Below, in pieces: positions 42,461 to 56,110 of a stretch of DNA of 64,000 bases. The notes beneath the pieces are model-generated. The model did no database searches, was not told the origin of the DNA, and worked only from the letters and a program-made list of their open reading frames with translations. The stretch comes from Brachionus manjavacas. Lineage: Eukaryota; Rotifera; Eurotatoria; Ploima; Brachionidae. The stretch is from contig JAHQIY010000010.1 in NCBI GenBank assembly GCA_019054805.1, positions 541,501-605,500 on the forward strand, given 5' to 3'. The translations under genes and the position numbers were made by a program. Position 1 is the first letter of the stretch, and the number at the start of each line of letters is the position of its first letter.

Positions 42461-43270
42461 AAAGTTGAATACAAACTAAATGCATAGTTCCTATTCATTT
42501 TACATGATTCAGTCAGTCAGTCATATCAAGTTGAACTCATCGCATCGAAATTCCTTCCGATCGATGCTCATTTCGACCACGACTTAAGACCAACTGAAAA
42601 ATCCATTAAATCTAATCAATAGCTAAATTATCGATCTTGACTTAAATATCATCAGTCTGTACATCGATTTATCATTAGTTCTAGGCTCGAATTAATTATT
42701 TTTTGTATAAACATTTAGTTGAATGGGCCCGACTCGGCTCGATCTCAAACAAACTTAATCTAACTTATCTATTTTGAAAATTTAACGCTTCTCACATTAA
42801 CAGTCCGTGGAAAGAACGAGTTCAGCAAACTCTATTTATTCCATGCCGTGTTGTGTGTGTGTGAGTGTGTGTGTGCATCAATAGCAAAGCATTTGTGTGA
42901 TTTATGCATTCGGAGACCAACTACGAAAACAATATTAATTAAAAAATAATAAATACCTATTAAAAAGAGATAAAAAATATTTGTGTATCAATATGTGGTT
43001 GGAATTTGAGTAAAATTGTAAATCGATCATAAAAAACACATATGTGCTCGTTTGAATGATAGATAGAGAGCGTTAATCCATCCTCATAGTCCAATAAAGC
43101 GTAACCAACACGAGCATTAATAGGAACAAAATTTTCTTAATAAAAACTTAATTAAAAAAATTTAAAATATGTGTATCATATTGCTTCATTAGATACGAAA
43201 ACTAATTAAATCTGTCAAAATAGATAATGCCTCGCGATCTCACTCAGCCAATTATTCCGCATCGACTATC
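42461..43270. other. Composition island with GT microsatellite
   Basis: More balanced DNA without an open frame, including a CAGTCAGTCAGTCA run (42511-42524), CGATCGATGC, GGGCCCGACTCGGCTCGATC and a GTGT microsatellite (42851-42876). CTCGCGATCTCACTCAGCC lies at 43229-43247. I see no gene; it is a candidate non-coding conserved region. Confidence 0.35.
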
Positions 43271-43659
43271 TGATTTCTTCTTCTTATCTTGCTAACAACA
43301 TCTCAAAAATTAAAATTTCATTCTCTTTATTGTCTCACTCAAGTAAAAAATCAAAAATTTTTTTTTTATTTTCTTTGTTGCTTTAAAAAAAATTAAAAAA
43401 AAAAGAGTAACATTGATGGTAGATAAATATTTTGCTTGTTCTTAATTTTTAACTTTAGATTTTAAAGTAGATTTTGATCGTCTCAAAGGCATAAATTAAA
43501 AAAATAAACATTTTTTTAACCAAATTAATTTTAAAAATTAAAATCTAAAAGCTTAAAATTAAAAATCATTTAAAGAAATTATTTTTTCCTCGGAAAAAAA
43601 TTTTCAATCACTTAAACAGTCACTAGAACTTTGTCAAGAAACTTGATCTCCAAAAATAA

Positions 43660-44560
43660 AAAAACTCATAAAATCTTTCTCTCTGAAAGTATTTTTAAAA
43701 TAGAATCTATCAAAATCAATCAAAAAATAAAATACTTTGATCATTTAATACCGTCTCATGGTTGATCACTGATTTTATATTTCAATTAAGTGAAGTTTTA
43801 TTTTTTAAATCCTATTTTGGCACTATTATAATTTTGTCATTTAACATCATTTAAAGTTTTTTCTCCGAAAATCATTTTAAAATGAAATCTTGTAAAATTG
43901 ATCGACAAAAAAACTTCGATCATTTAATACCGTCTTATTGCTGATCACTAATTCTTCCTTGAGAAAATTAAAATTAATCAAATATTTAAAAAAAATCGAT
44001 ATTTTATTTAAAAAACATCATTTCTTAAATCTAAGCTATTTATTTTCAATGAAATGAAGGTAAAAAAATAAAAAAAACTTCGATCATTGAAAAATTTTTT
44101 TTAGTTTTGATTTAGACACCGAAAAATTTAAGAGTAATTTTTTTAACTTTCTCAATAATTTATTAGCGCTATTGAAAACTCTAAAAAATATCAAAAAAAA
44201 TTTTTTAATACCGTCTTATACTTAAACACTAATCCATCTTAATGGAAAAAATTTAAAAATTTAGAATTTTTAACAAATTTTACAAAAATTTTTGGCATTA
44301 TTTATAATTCCCTATTAACCATCATCCTTAAAAATTCCAATAAACGATTAAAGAATTTTTTTGATAGAAATCTAATTACTAAAATTAATCAAAAAAAAAC
44401 TTTGATCGTTCAATACCATCTCAAGGTAAGACACAAAATCACCTCTAAATTTTTTTTTCTCTCCGAATATATTTTAAAAATAAAAAATCCATCAAAAATT
44501 ATTTAAAAAAAAACTTCTATTATTTAATACCGTCTAATGATTAAACACTAATTCATCTTT
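43660..44560. repeat. Degenerate tandem repeat, five units
   Basis: The core ATTTAATACCGTCT recurs at 43743, 43922 and 44204, as TTCAATACCATCT near 44408, and at 44524. It is generally followed by Y-AT..TTRA.CACTAAT and preceded by a CTCCGAAA...AAAT..ATCAAAA...ACTT.GAT arm. Units are 115-280 bases apart, so indels are frequent. An old satellite-like array. Confidence 0.65.
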
Positions 44561-44779
44561 ATGAAAAAATAAAAAAAATTTTTTTTTTTAAATTTACATT
44601 AAAAAAATTTAATTAATAAAATTCAATTGTAAAAAAAAAATGTGATTTTTTGTCGAAATTAATTTAAAAAAATCACTAATAAAAATTTATTACAACCACA
44701 AGAAAATTTTTTATTACTCAATAGCATGCTATGGGTAATTTTTACTAATTGTAAAATGATCAAAGCCGAGTCCAACTTT

Positions 44780-46130
44780 GAATGAATATCGTCACCGGAC
44801 CCTTATTAATATTTTTCATGCTAAGATGATTACAATCGGCTAATAAAACAAAGCCAATATTAAATTACATATTATTTTTACATTTGAACTAGAATAATAT
44901 CGCTGCCACTTTATTTGATATTCGCCGCTTGAATAAACTACGCTCGTAGTTACGCTCTAATCTAATCTTTATCATTATTATACAAAAACAACAATTAAAA
45001 CTAATGAAAAAACAACATTAAAATTTCAGGTTCCGCTGGGATTTTCAATTAAAGCAATTCTTATCAATCTTTTCTATCACCTAACTTAAAAAGTGTCCAA
45101 AAGCCATTGCACAGGTATCCTTTGAATCTCGAGTCGTATCTTAATGACTCTCCGAAGAATTGAGTTCACTCAAAGCCTAAGCGATCAGAGGAACAAAACC
45201 ACTGGGAACGAAATGGAGCACGCTATTGCCAAGCCGATTTTATTATCTGCCAAATGTGACGCCTATCAAACGGCCGATTTGCTCAAGCGTACTCTTTTTG
45301 CACCGAATTTTAATTAAACTCTCCGCATCGAAACAAGTGCAAATAGTTTTGTTCGGAAAATGCTATCGATTTAGTTCGATGCATCGAAGCTAATAATCAA
45401 TCGATCAATCACTAGAAAATGCCTGCCCAGCAAAATACCTAGATAAACACAAAGTTTACCTATATAAATTCAAAATTGTATTTGCCTTGAAAAAACAACG
45501 ACGGTCCAAACAAACAAACCATCATAGAGATTAAATTCTTAAATTCTTTTTTTAAGGGATTTCAAATCGATAATTAAAAATAAACAGGTTCACTTCAAAA
45601 AAAAGAGGCAAAAATGTGGACACATTATTCGGTGTTCTCGGACTAAGCTAGTTACATGTCCGCTAAATGTGCACACAAACTAAGCTGATCGGGCAAACAG
45701 CGGACTCCGGTCGAGATAAATTTTATCGATTTTTTCTAAACTAGCACTTAACCTTGGCAACTTTTGGACGACCATTAGTCGCGACTAAGTACTTCTCGAA
45801 AAGTGAGCACCATTTCTTTGTTGCTATAGGAAGTTTTATATGTCTAAAATCCGATAAAGCTATAGCTTTTCAATCTCATGATAATTTTGATATGTTTGAC
45901 AGTTGATAATCCATTATTAAGATTGTTCGATGTAATTATAGGTTTGATAGTGGCCCACTTTACCTTAGCCCCTCGCCATCCAACTCAAGTCAAGCATGCA
46001 CATTCGACTTTACTTTTACAAGATTATTCACATCCGAACAAGCTTTACGTAATTGGATTCTTCGTCGCATCAAAACCGATTATTCACGCTGGCTGAATTT
46101 CCTAATTGAGCCCTCTAGCCCTCATACTTG
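44780..46130. other. Largest composition island in the gene desert
   Basis: About 1.3 kb of mixed composition, broken by short AT stretches, without a convincing coding frame. A 72-codon plus-strand frame at 45878-46096 has no family. The island holds CGATTTAGTTCGATGCATCG (45368-45387) and the perfect 14-base palindrome TTAGTCGCGACTAA (45775-45788). I cannot tell regulatory DNA from untranslated exons. Confidence 0.35.
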
Positions 46131-46199
46131 ACACTATTCTTGAACTGTTGGCAAAATTTTACAAAAAAAATTATACAATTTAACCATAATTCAAATTTA

Positions 46200-46870
46200 A
46201 AAAAATTTTTTTTTAAGATGGTCTAAGAATCCGAAATTAAACAGTTTCTAGAATTTGGTTTCTCTACGGTGCTTTGTCCTCGTCGGACAGTTATTCAAGT
46301 GAAGAAAAGCTTTGGCTCAAAAGTTTATTTAAAAAACGCCCGTTTAAGTGTTTAAAGAACATTAAATTCAGTTGCAATTAAGTGAGGGAGTTGAAATTAG
46401 AAAATTAAATAAATGTAAATACAAGTATACTTTTATATATATATATAAAAAAGACAAGTCTTTTGAATTTCCGATTGAAGCCAAGCTGCGACATCAAATA
46501 TGGAAAAAATTGAAGAAATTACATCAAAAACATTTTTTTTTTCGAATAAAATTTATAATGATTTGAAATTTAAAATAAAAATTTATCAGATGGTTTTAAA
46601 ATTTGAAATGAAACAGTCTTTATAATTTGGTTTTTCTATTTATTTTTGATTCTTTTCTTATCTTTTGCAGTTACTCAGTTTTTAGAAATAATTGCGTGAT
46701 TATATTTCAAATTTTAACATGCTTAAGTATCGAGTTTTAATTAAACACCGTAATTTCAAAATTTCAAAAAAGTTAAATAGAAAAAAAAATTTCCATGTGT
46801 ATATTTGAAAAAAAAATTGAAGATATTGCATTAAAAACAATGTTTTTACAAAGAGAAACTTAGAGATACT
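46200..46870. repeat. Imperfect tandem duplication, unit about 370 bases
   Basis: AGATGGTCTAAGAATCCGAA with AAACAGT..TA.AATTTGGTTT at 46217-46265 recurs as AGATGGTTTTAAAATTTGAA with the same continuation at 46589-46640. A later segment (AAAAAATTGAAGAAATTACATCAAAAACA, split by differences) recurs near 46808-46840. Divergence is high. Confidence 0.5.
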
Positions 46871-49800
46871 TCAAACCTCAAAGATGAAATATTATTAAAT
46901 AAAAATATTAAATAAATAATTATTAAAAAAATTTCACCAGATTTTGTCTTTGAAACTTTATTCAAAATTTAAAAAAAAATTAATCATAATATTTTTTTTT
47001 CAAATCGAACTTTTTATTCTTCTACTTCTCCTAATGAAAGTTAATTCAACTTAATAGATAAAAAGATATACAGCAGTTTAAAACTTTTAAAAGAAGGAGA
47101 TTACGAGCAAAGTTTGTTAGATAAGATAAAGAAATTTTGGCTTACCTCTGACTGAGGATGCAATTTCGTCAATCTTTATAATAACTATAGCTGCTACAGA
47201 AAATTAATTAAAAATTTCTAAATTTTCTTTCAAAAATAAAAATAACTTTTTTAAATAAATTTTTCTAAATTTTATCTTCAACTTTCTATTTACTTCATGT
47301 AATTTGTGAAATTTAACTTTTAAAAATTTAAAACAAAAAAAATGTAAAAATTGTTTTAAAATCTAACCGTGATTTTTCTTAATCAAATCTACTTTAATAT
47401 TTTTGTTTAAATATTTTTTCTCTTTTTAGTTTACAGAAGTCATGCGGTGTTTAAAAAGAAACAAAATTCTCAAAAAATCCTTTAAAATTTTTTTTGGATA
47501 GAAAAAATTTGAAAATAGTTTAAAAAACGACCTGTGTAAAAATAATTTGAATTTCCTTTTTTTAAAACTTTTCTATTTTAATAAAAATTAAAAAAAAACA
47601 TCCAGGGATGCTAAAACCGTACCAAAAACCCCATAAAGTCCTACCAAAACATTAAAAATGTCTTTATCTATTTTAATTGGAAAAATTTCTGAGATTTTAT
47701 CAAATAATTAGATATTTTTAATTTAGAACAATTAGCTTACTTAATCGTGAATAAGATTTGAGCTTAATGGTCATAGTTTATCTCAGATATCTTATCAAAA
47801 ATAGATAAACAGATAGAAAAAAAATTTCTAGGTCTTGAAACCTTGGATTTTATTATTTCCTCAATGATTAAAATCTTGGATTGTAATAAAAATTAAATTT
47901 GAATTTATGAGTCGAAATGTTCGTTTCGGTTCATTGAGCTGAAAATGTGCATCTTAAGATTCTTTTGCAAATCCATAACGAACAAAACGAGATAAAAAAA
48001 ATAAAATAATACTGCTAAAAATCAATTTCCTCTGTTTGGAGTCGAGCTGCAAAAATTGGATAATTTACTCATATTCAGATTAGCTAAATGAAGCAAACAA
48101 AAAATTGTAATTTATTCTATTGTTTTTGGCACATCTGTAAACGATTTTAAATCCTACTTCCTCTTAATTGAAAGGATACGTTTTCTTTTTCAAATTGTTG
48201 CTGCCCACGTCACAACAAATCTGAAAACACATTGTCTAAAATTGTTAGTTTATAAAACTTAAATAATTAAAAAATTGATTTTTAATCATTGTTTTTGTGT
48301 CTTGGATTGTGGCTAAAAATGATTGATAAACGCGCTACCAAGACTAAAAACCTAAATAAATGCGTAACTTGGTTTAATTAAGCCAAGTTTGAGATAGTTA
48401 AAAAAATTAATCATCTGCTAATATTGTGTCTTAAAAGTGGCGCACACAAGGTCAGGTTCCGTTCTTGATAAAGCCTAGAAACTAATGTCCTTGATTTGAA
48501 AAAAAAATCGAAATTTGCATGTCGATTGAATAGATAGCCTAGATATTTATTTATTCACAAAGCCTTACCTATTTATTTAAATCTAAAAACTATTAATTTT
48601 GACGAACGTGATTCGAATTTGTTTTTAAATTAACTCGAAGGATTTCGAATCACTCAATTGAGACACCTTTTATTTAGCATATTTTCTTCATTTCACAAAC
48701 AAGCTCGGCTTCAGTGCAAAATAAAAATGCAAACATTAGTTTTAAATCTAAAAAAAATAAAAATTTAATAAATTTAGACATTTGAAGGTTAATTTGATTC
48801 GAATGTTATACGCCACACGGTTCAGACAGATATACATGTTCTAACTTATTAATTGAGATTCTGGCTGTGAATCGAAGATAAACAACTGGCTCTCAAGCTG
48901 TAAACTGGACCCAATAAATCAGTAAACATCAAGAACTTTGTATTCATGCTAAGACTAGGTGTTTTGTTTTGTAGAGTTTAGAGCAATAAAAAAAATTATA
49001 CTTGATAATTAATATCCTGGTAAAATGATCTTTTGGTAAATGAAATTAATAGAATTTAATTAAAGTATCAAGACAGGAAATAAATTCCAATAAACTAGTT
49101 CAATTTCATTCTAGATAGTTGATGGAAATTTCTTTGGTGATTTCTAGCTAAATAATCAAGTATTTAAATTTTGAATAAAATTTGTTAAGAAAATTCCCAA
49201 CTCTTTTTTTATCATTTTTTTTTATTGTCGCTAATAAAATATTCTTTTCCTGATTTAATATTTTAGTAAAAAAAGTGGACTCGAAATCAAATAAATAAAT
49301 AAAGTTTAATCACAGAATTGATTATTAGTTGTTTTTAAATAATAAATTGAAGAATGCGGCCTTCGGGCAGTTTAAAATTGTTTTAACCTTTTTTTGAGCT
49401 CGCATGCGATTAAAAACTAATAGAATAAGAATAAATATACGATTAAAATATTTCTAAATCAAAAAATAAACTTAGGAAAAAATTAGATTTTTCGTATTTT
49501 TAAATGAGGATCTTTTTTGCCAGATTCTAAAAAATTTTGAACTTTTTCTTCATTTAAAAAAAATCATGATAAATAAAGTTAAGAAATATTTGAAATAAAA
49601 TCATCTAGAGACAAAAAAGCTCAAAAAGACTTTTTTGTGATTCTGGTGGGCTTTGCCTACAGCTGGAAAGGCCTAAATTATGAGAAAGCGAATTCGAATG
49701 ATAAAAGTTTGATGAAACTGAGCGATAAGAGCGGAACGTGATATTGTCAATGACTGGAAGGACAAAAAATTTAATTAAAACTTGGTGTCAAATTCAAAAT

Positions 49801-52349
49801 CTAGAGCATAACATGAAATTTGAATTTTAAAGTTAAAGAACTGGTCATCGATTATTGATTAATGATCAATACAAAATCCTTTCAACTATCCTCGTCCCGA
49901 ACAAACTTAATATTCATTAGCAAAAAAGCCACTTCAATATCATTAAATTCATTTGACATTCACTAATGATATTAACTTTGAAATCATTAATAAAATATTT
50001 CAAGAACCACAGAAATAAACAAATGCTTTGAATAATCTTCTTTCGATTAATAAAAACCATTAAAAATCAAACAAAAACAAAAAAAAACTCTTCAAACATC
50101 GATATTCCATTAGCTTTATTAAATCCTGGGTTATAGTTCCATTTTTTTTTAATATATTCATTACTTATTATCATCATTTTTATTTTTATTAACATTAATT
50201 AATTTCGAGCAATTAGTTTCAACAATAAAAGCTTTAAACTAGTTTTGTGTCGTTTGCTGTCTGTGCTAGAAATTCTCGAGTCGGATATCAATAGGATTCC
50301 TGATGGACTTGTTAATGAGTTGGTGTCACAAGCCGCTAATGACTTAGACTGAAGAATTCAATTTGAATTCATCAGAGAAAATTATTACTAACATCTATCT
50401 TGCATAACCAAATACTCCCAGCACCCACCGAAAGCCTCAAGCTAGTCCTATTTAGATTCTTCTTGCGGAAGACTCTAAATGGAACTCAATTTTCAATTAT
50501 ATAATAAAATTTATTTACGATTGCTAAATAATTTTTTCCTTTTTCTTTGGCTAAAAGCCTCAAAAAAACTCCATTTTATTAATTCTCTCTACTCCGGTTT
50601 GATTTATCTAATAGAAAGGAAATTTAAACGATTTGTGTAAAAAGCCTTATTCGTTTTTCCTTTTATCAGGCTTTTATATAATTGCTCTTGAAATTATTTG
50701 CTCACAAAGTTTAATTTATTTCTTGTCATTTGAATAAACGATTGCATTCAAATTAAAGAGAGTTGAGCAAAAAAACTTAGTTTAAAAAAAAAATTTACAA
50801 ATTTGAATGAATCAATCCAAAGTTTTTAATCCAGAAATTTTATTCCTTGAAAAAATTTTTTATGAATAATTAAATAAACAATACTTCCTTACATGATTAG
50901 CTCAACAAAATCAAAAAAAAATTTAAATTCATCTCAAAAAAGAGCCTTCATATTTAATTTATAAGTGATAAGACTAATTGCGACAACCCACAATCTTAGG
51001 TCAATAAAAAAACTAATAGTCAAATTAAAAATTTATTTAAATTTGTTTTACTAATTTTTAGTCCAAGGGACGCACGCTTTACCTTCAAGCTGATGACCAC
51101 TGATCATTTTTGCAAAAATTAGATAAACTATAATTGATTAAAAAAATTTTTTCTCTTTGAAATTAAAAATTCATTTATTTTTGATAATTTAGGTAAATAA
51201 TGAACAAAAAATTTAAAGTTTATTTAAAAATTTTAACCGATTAATTGGCAAAAAATAATAATCAATTATTATTAAGGATTGAATAAAGTATTATAAAAAA
51301 TAACAAGGAAAATTTAATTAAAAAAAAAGAAATAATTAAATTAATAGACAACATAGCTCCTGGATCTAAATACTGAAAAATGACTGTGACTTCATCGTAT
51401 TCAGATATAGTGGTATCAAAATCTCTAATTGATTGTAGAAAAAAAATTGAATTTTTTTATACAAAAATTATTGAAATTAAGTTAAGTATTTCACTTGTCG
51501 GAGTGATCTTTTTAGTGAATTTTTTAAAGAAATTAAGCTTTGACACATTGTGACTGACTTACATGCCAACCCATTCTAATAAGTTGATTCATTTAAAATA
51601 TTAAAATATTCTTTTACGAAAATATAAAGACTGAAAATTTTTAAATAGAAAAGCCAACTAATTTAAAAAATTTCAAAATAATGGATCAGTCAATTTCCAT
51701 AAAAGTTTGGTAATGAATCAAATTATTTATCGAAAAAATAAATAAATCCAATTTTTCACTTGGAGAAAATAATTTATTTTCGAATCCATCTAATTAAAAA
51801 AATTTTATTTTGTATTTTTTTCGACAAATAAATTTTAATAAATGTTGAATACAAAAGAAAAATAAATGTTCTGAATGATTGGTATTCAAGTTTTAACACA
51901 AGGCTATAGATAGTGATATTTTGTTAATTTACAAATGTATCTTATCAATGAACTCAGACAACTTGCACACGATATTGACATATCTTTTGGCTACAATTGC
52001 AGTTGAAATTTATTCTCAAAAGCTTCCGTCCTAAATGAGTGAAAATTTAGCACAAAGGAAACGGGTTGTGATTGAAATTTTGTTTGAATACTAGTCTACA
52101 ATGAGAGAAATTAATTAGGCACGGAAAGGACTTAGCATACTATTTAAAATAGTGGAAGCTTAAATGCCACTATCAAAAAAAAAAAAACTTTTAATAAAAT
52201 TAAGCAAATATTTTCTGAGATTTTTACTAGAGAAACAAACATAAAAAGAATAAATCTGCGGGAAATTTTTTATACGCAAATAGATAAGACCACAAGTCAA
52301 TTGTTTAGAAAAAGTGTCGTGCTGATTTTGTTTTTATTGACTTGTTGAC
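46871..52349. other. AT-rich desert with minor patches
   Basis: No gene that I can support. A few balanced patches lie at 48440-48500, 49640-49760 and 50240-50470. The last includes the palindrome GAATTCAATTTGAATTC (50354-50370). TAGTGGAAGCTTAAATGCCA (52154-52173), which folds as TAGTGG/CCACTA and is followed by an A run, resembles the 3' hairpin of the LINE family seen at 34905 and 61130. It may be the tip of another copy. Confidence 0.5.
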
Positions 52350-52742
52350 TTGAGAATATATTTGTTAAACTGGTTCATTAAGAGCAGAATATTCAAAATT
52401 ATCTTCATTCAAGGAACCCTAATTGATTCTAATAAACAACATGGCTTGTTCCTGCTCATTCAAACTTTGTTTATAAACAAATTAATAATTAGAAAAATTT
52501 GGTTAATTACTGCGAATTGTGATGATCCAAATGAGGCGTTCTCTTCTTGGCATTTGTTTCTGAAAAAAAACTCAAAAAAAAACAAAATTTACAAGATAGT
52601 TCTTAAGGGGTTGATTTTGTCGAACACATTTTTGTTTGGCAAAATCGCTCAGCTGTGCTATCAAAAACAACAACTTAACCGAGAGACTCTCATCTTGTGT
52701 ACAAATACTATTAATTTTTTATCATCAAATTTCAATCCATAA
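52350..52742 (+). other. Unassigned 130-codon open frame
   Basis: The longest open frame in the desert. It reads FIQGTLIDSNKQHGLFLLIQ, ITANCDDPNEAFSSWHLFLK, and KIAQLCYQKQQLNRETLILC, with fairly mixed composition and somewhat higher G+C than its flanks. I recognise no family and see no good splice sites. It could be a hypothetical gene, a transposon remnant or chance in AT-rich DNA. Confidence 0.25.
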
Positions 52743-55700
52743 AATTAATGAGAGCTTTTACAAACTATAAAAAAAAGTGAAACTTATGTGTCTATATCGA
52801 TGTTGTTGTCAACTTGAAGAATTAAGTTTTAATTCATTTTTCGACTCAACAAAAGAGTGAAAAATTGAACATTTTAATAAAAAAGAATTGTTTGTAAAGT
52901 CTAGATCAAATATTTTTTCAACTTGTTTGCTATCTTTAATTATTGAAAAGTCTAGCAAGTGCTTGCATCAATGAAAAGGAACTGTCTATGTGTTCTTGAG
53001 TAAACACCAATTCTAAAATTGGTCTTAATCAAATTATCGGCAATTTACTTCCCCGCTTACAAAAAAAAAAATTGATCGCCATAGCACCATTTATTCAAAT
53101 GAAATCTAAAATAAAAAAGTTCACTTTTAAAATTTTAATCAGCTGTTTAAATCTTAATTTTTATTTAAATCTTTTTTACTAAAAATAAATCCCATATTTT
53201 AATCTAGATAAAAACACAAATTACATTCTCTTTAATTACTATTAATTGCCTATTTTTTGTTTAAAAAAATATTGTCTTAGAAATCAACCATTTTATGCTA
53301 TTTAAAAAAAACTATTACTCACTAATTTGATTAGGTTAAAATTTGTAACTTAATTTGGCTAAAATTATTAAATAAAACCTAGTCAAGCCTGCATAATTAT
53401 TTGAATTTAACTTCGACAAAGATCAATCTAACATCAAAAGACCACAAGCTAGTCTTTTTTTTCAGGACAAAAATGCTTTTAAAATTTTCAAAAATGTGTA
53501 TTTTTTTGAAGATAAATTAAAATTAGCTTAATTGTTTTAAAAACTGATACTGAAAGAAAAATAAATCTTGACATGATAATTAAGAGTGACCTTGATGCGA
53601 TTTGTGCTAAATTTAAATTTCAAAAAGTTTACTCAAAACCTTAATAAAAATTAAAATTAATTTCTTTGAAATATTTATTTAAAAAAAATAAAAAATTGGA
53701 ACCCTTTTTGCCATTTTTTCATTTAATTACTTATCTATGTAAATAAGCGTCTTAATATTGATCCGGTTCAGAAACTCACAGCTTATCTGTTCTGATTTAA
53801 TGGACTCAAATTCAAAGGCTGCAGATTAATTAGAATAGCATTCAAAATAGCTCTACTGGCAAAATAAGAATATAAAGAATTTTCATTTTTGATAATTTGA
53901 AAGACGTTCTTGTGTCTTGAGTAGATAAACTTTCGTACTTGATTAGAAAATTCAATCCAGCGTTAAATAAACCTTTATCAACCTAAGAAAAATTCAAACT
54001 TGAATAAACAAAAAGCACGAAATCATTCAAATATAATTAAAATTTAATAAAGGTTAAATATTTAGATAAATTTTATCTTTTATTTTTCTTTCCAATGTTT
54101 TATCATTGACAAAACTGTGTTGTACAAACAACCTAAGAACGTGAATATTCAACCAGCGTAAAAAAATATTTCTACTACCTCTGAATTAAAATAAATCTCA
54201 AGCACTTTCCATTAATATCCATTAAAAATTTCACACAAGCTCATACTACTCGAAGTATAAATCATTTTTAGGCATTAAACAAAAATCTCTATCATTAACT
54301 CGGAAGATTTAAAGGATTTTGTTCGAGTTTCGTAAATCGAATCAATTTTGATTGATAATTTTTTCTTTTTATTTTGTACATAAAAAACTAATGATAACTT
54401 TTGGCATTCCTTTAGTTTTTTTTTTGAAGTTCCAATGCAAATTTTATTTAATATTAAAAAAAAATTTCTTTTAAATCCAAAAAAATTAATTAAAAGTTTT
54501 CTAAATTTTCAAAGTGAAAATTTGACAGTAAAATTAAAAGTAGTAAATTTTTTTTTACAAAATTTTGAATAGAATTTAAATTTATCTAAACTAAATTTTT
54601 AAAATTCATACTCTGCTATTATATTATTTATACTGAATACAAGCCTCTAAAATTTATACAAAAACATTTTAACTAGCCGTAGAGAAAACTTGTTTTCTAT
54701 TCGGATATTTGCTGAAAACACTTATTTACTTTATGTCTATTCTCATCTATATTTTTCGAATTAGGACAAGATTAGTTTGTTTTCATAAAGTACAGCTACT
54801 CTTTGGAGCGATTTTCTTAAGAAAAAAATACAAACAAACTATCATTTTTTAGCAATGAATTCGTCTGACATTTGGCTCGCTTTCAAGCCATCTAGCTAAA
54901 TTTGAAATCAATTGACACCTCGAAATATCGGCACAGCCTTTTCGTGACAAGAATCGGCTAAAATAATTTTAAATTCAAATCGAAAATTTATCTAATCAAT
55001 AGGCTCTAATTCGGCATGAACCAAATTTTAAGTGTTGACTAGTCAAGAAATTTCAAAATTGATATAATTAGAACAAAAGTTTTTAATAGTCTGTTCATCC
55101 TATATACCAAAACTAGATCTTTATATTTGAAATTTGATATATTTTATATTAATAGCTTATCAGTAGTTGCAACTAGAAATAGTATAGAAGAAAACCAACT
55201 CAGGCCAAGCAACATCACACTGAAGATTCATTAATAACCCATTTGTCTTCTTTTTTTTCGAAAGAAAAAAATTCATCTACTTAATAGATAATAATATTGA
55301 ATAAAATAAGAAACTAGCCGAAGAATTTTTTATTTATATAGGCATTTTTTTGTTAAATATGAGTCTAAAGTAATTGCAACTCTAGATCGTTAATCAAATT
55401 TGAAAGCGCTCATTGTGACAATTTTCCCTAGTCCGAAAACTGCTTCATTCCTACGTCTTTAGAACATAATTGCTTGTTTTAATTTCAACAAAAACTTGTT
55501 TGCCAAAGTTATCCATTTTTTAAGTAAAACAGTAATTTCTCAATTATTTGAAAAAAAAAAATTTTACCAATATTTCTGAACCAAATTTTAAAATTAACAA
55601 ACGAAAAAAATTCATATTTTATTTTAAACAATTTTTTTGATAACTTTAAAAAAATCGATTTGAAATTATATTCTTTTCTAGAAGGAAAATGCTTAGAAGT

Positions 55701-55840
55701 GGTTTATTAGACATTATTTTAATAATCAACCTTTGATCTTGTTTTAAAAAATTAAATTTATAAATAGGCTGTCAATTTTATGATGTTTAATAAAAAATGG
55801 TTATTTTTCCGCATTGATTTTAGTAAGCCAAAACACATCT
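52743..55840. other. AT-rich desert
   Basis: Nothing that I can support. A slightly richer patch at 54860-54960 has no open frame. Confidence 0.55.
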
Positions 55841-55849
55841 GACGGGCAG

Positions 55850-56110
55850 TATGAATTTTGATAAAATATCTCTAAGAAGTAGAATAAAATTCCAAGATGG
55901 CAATTTAATACAAATTTATTTTTTATCTAAGTTTAATTATTTAGGAATTTTATTCAAATGATTAAGAAAAAATTGTACAAATAAATATTCTGATAATTCA
56001 AATATGGCCCTATGCAAATAATGCATTGTTTGTTTTAGAAATTTTAATTAAAACTAAGGTTCCATTTTTAAAATGAGCGCAATGTACTAAAAAAACGGTA
56101 ATATTAAACC
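55850..56110 (+). pseudogene. Possible LINE scrap
   Basis: Plus-strand reading gives FQDGNLIQIYFLSKFNYLGI and LFK, the kind of sequence found at the FKYLGV position of LINE reverse transcriptases. Weak pieces follow (SNMALCK). It is too short and decayed to be sure. Confidence 0.3.

Noticed and set aside
43660..44560. CRISPR-like repeat array
   Set aside because: Irregular spacing, degenerate repeats and eukaryotic context; no spacer regularity and no cas genes.
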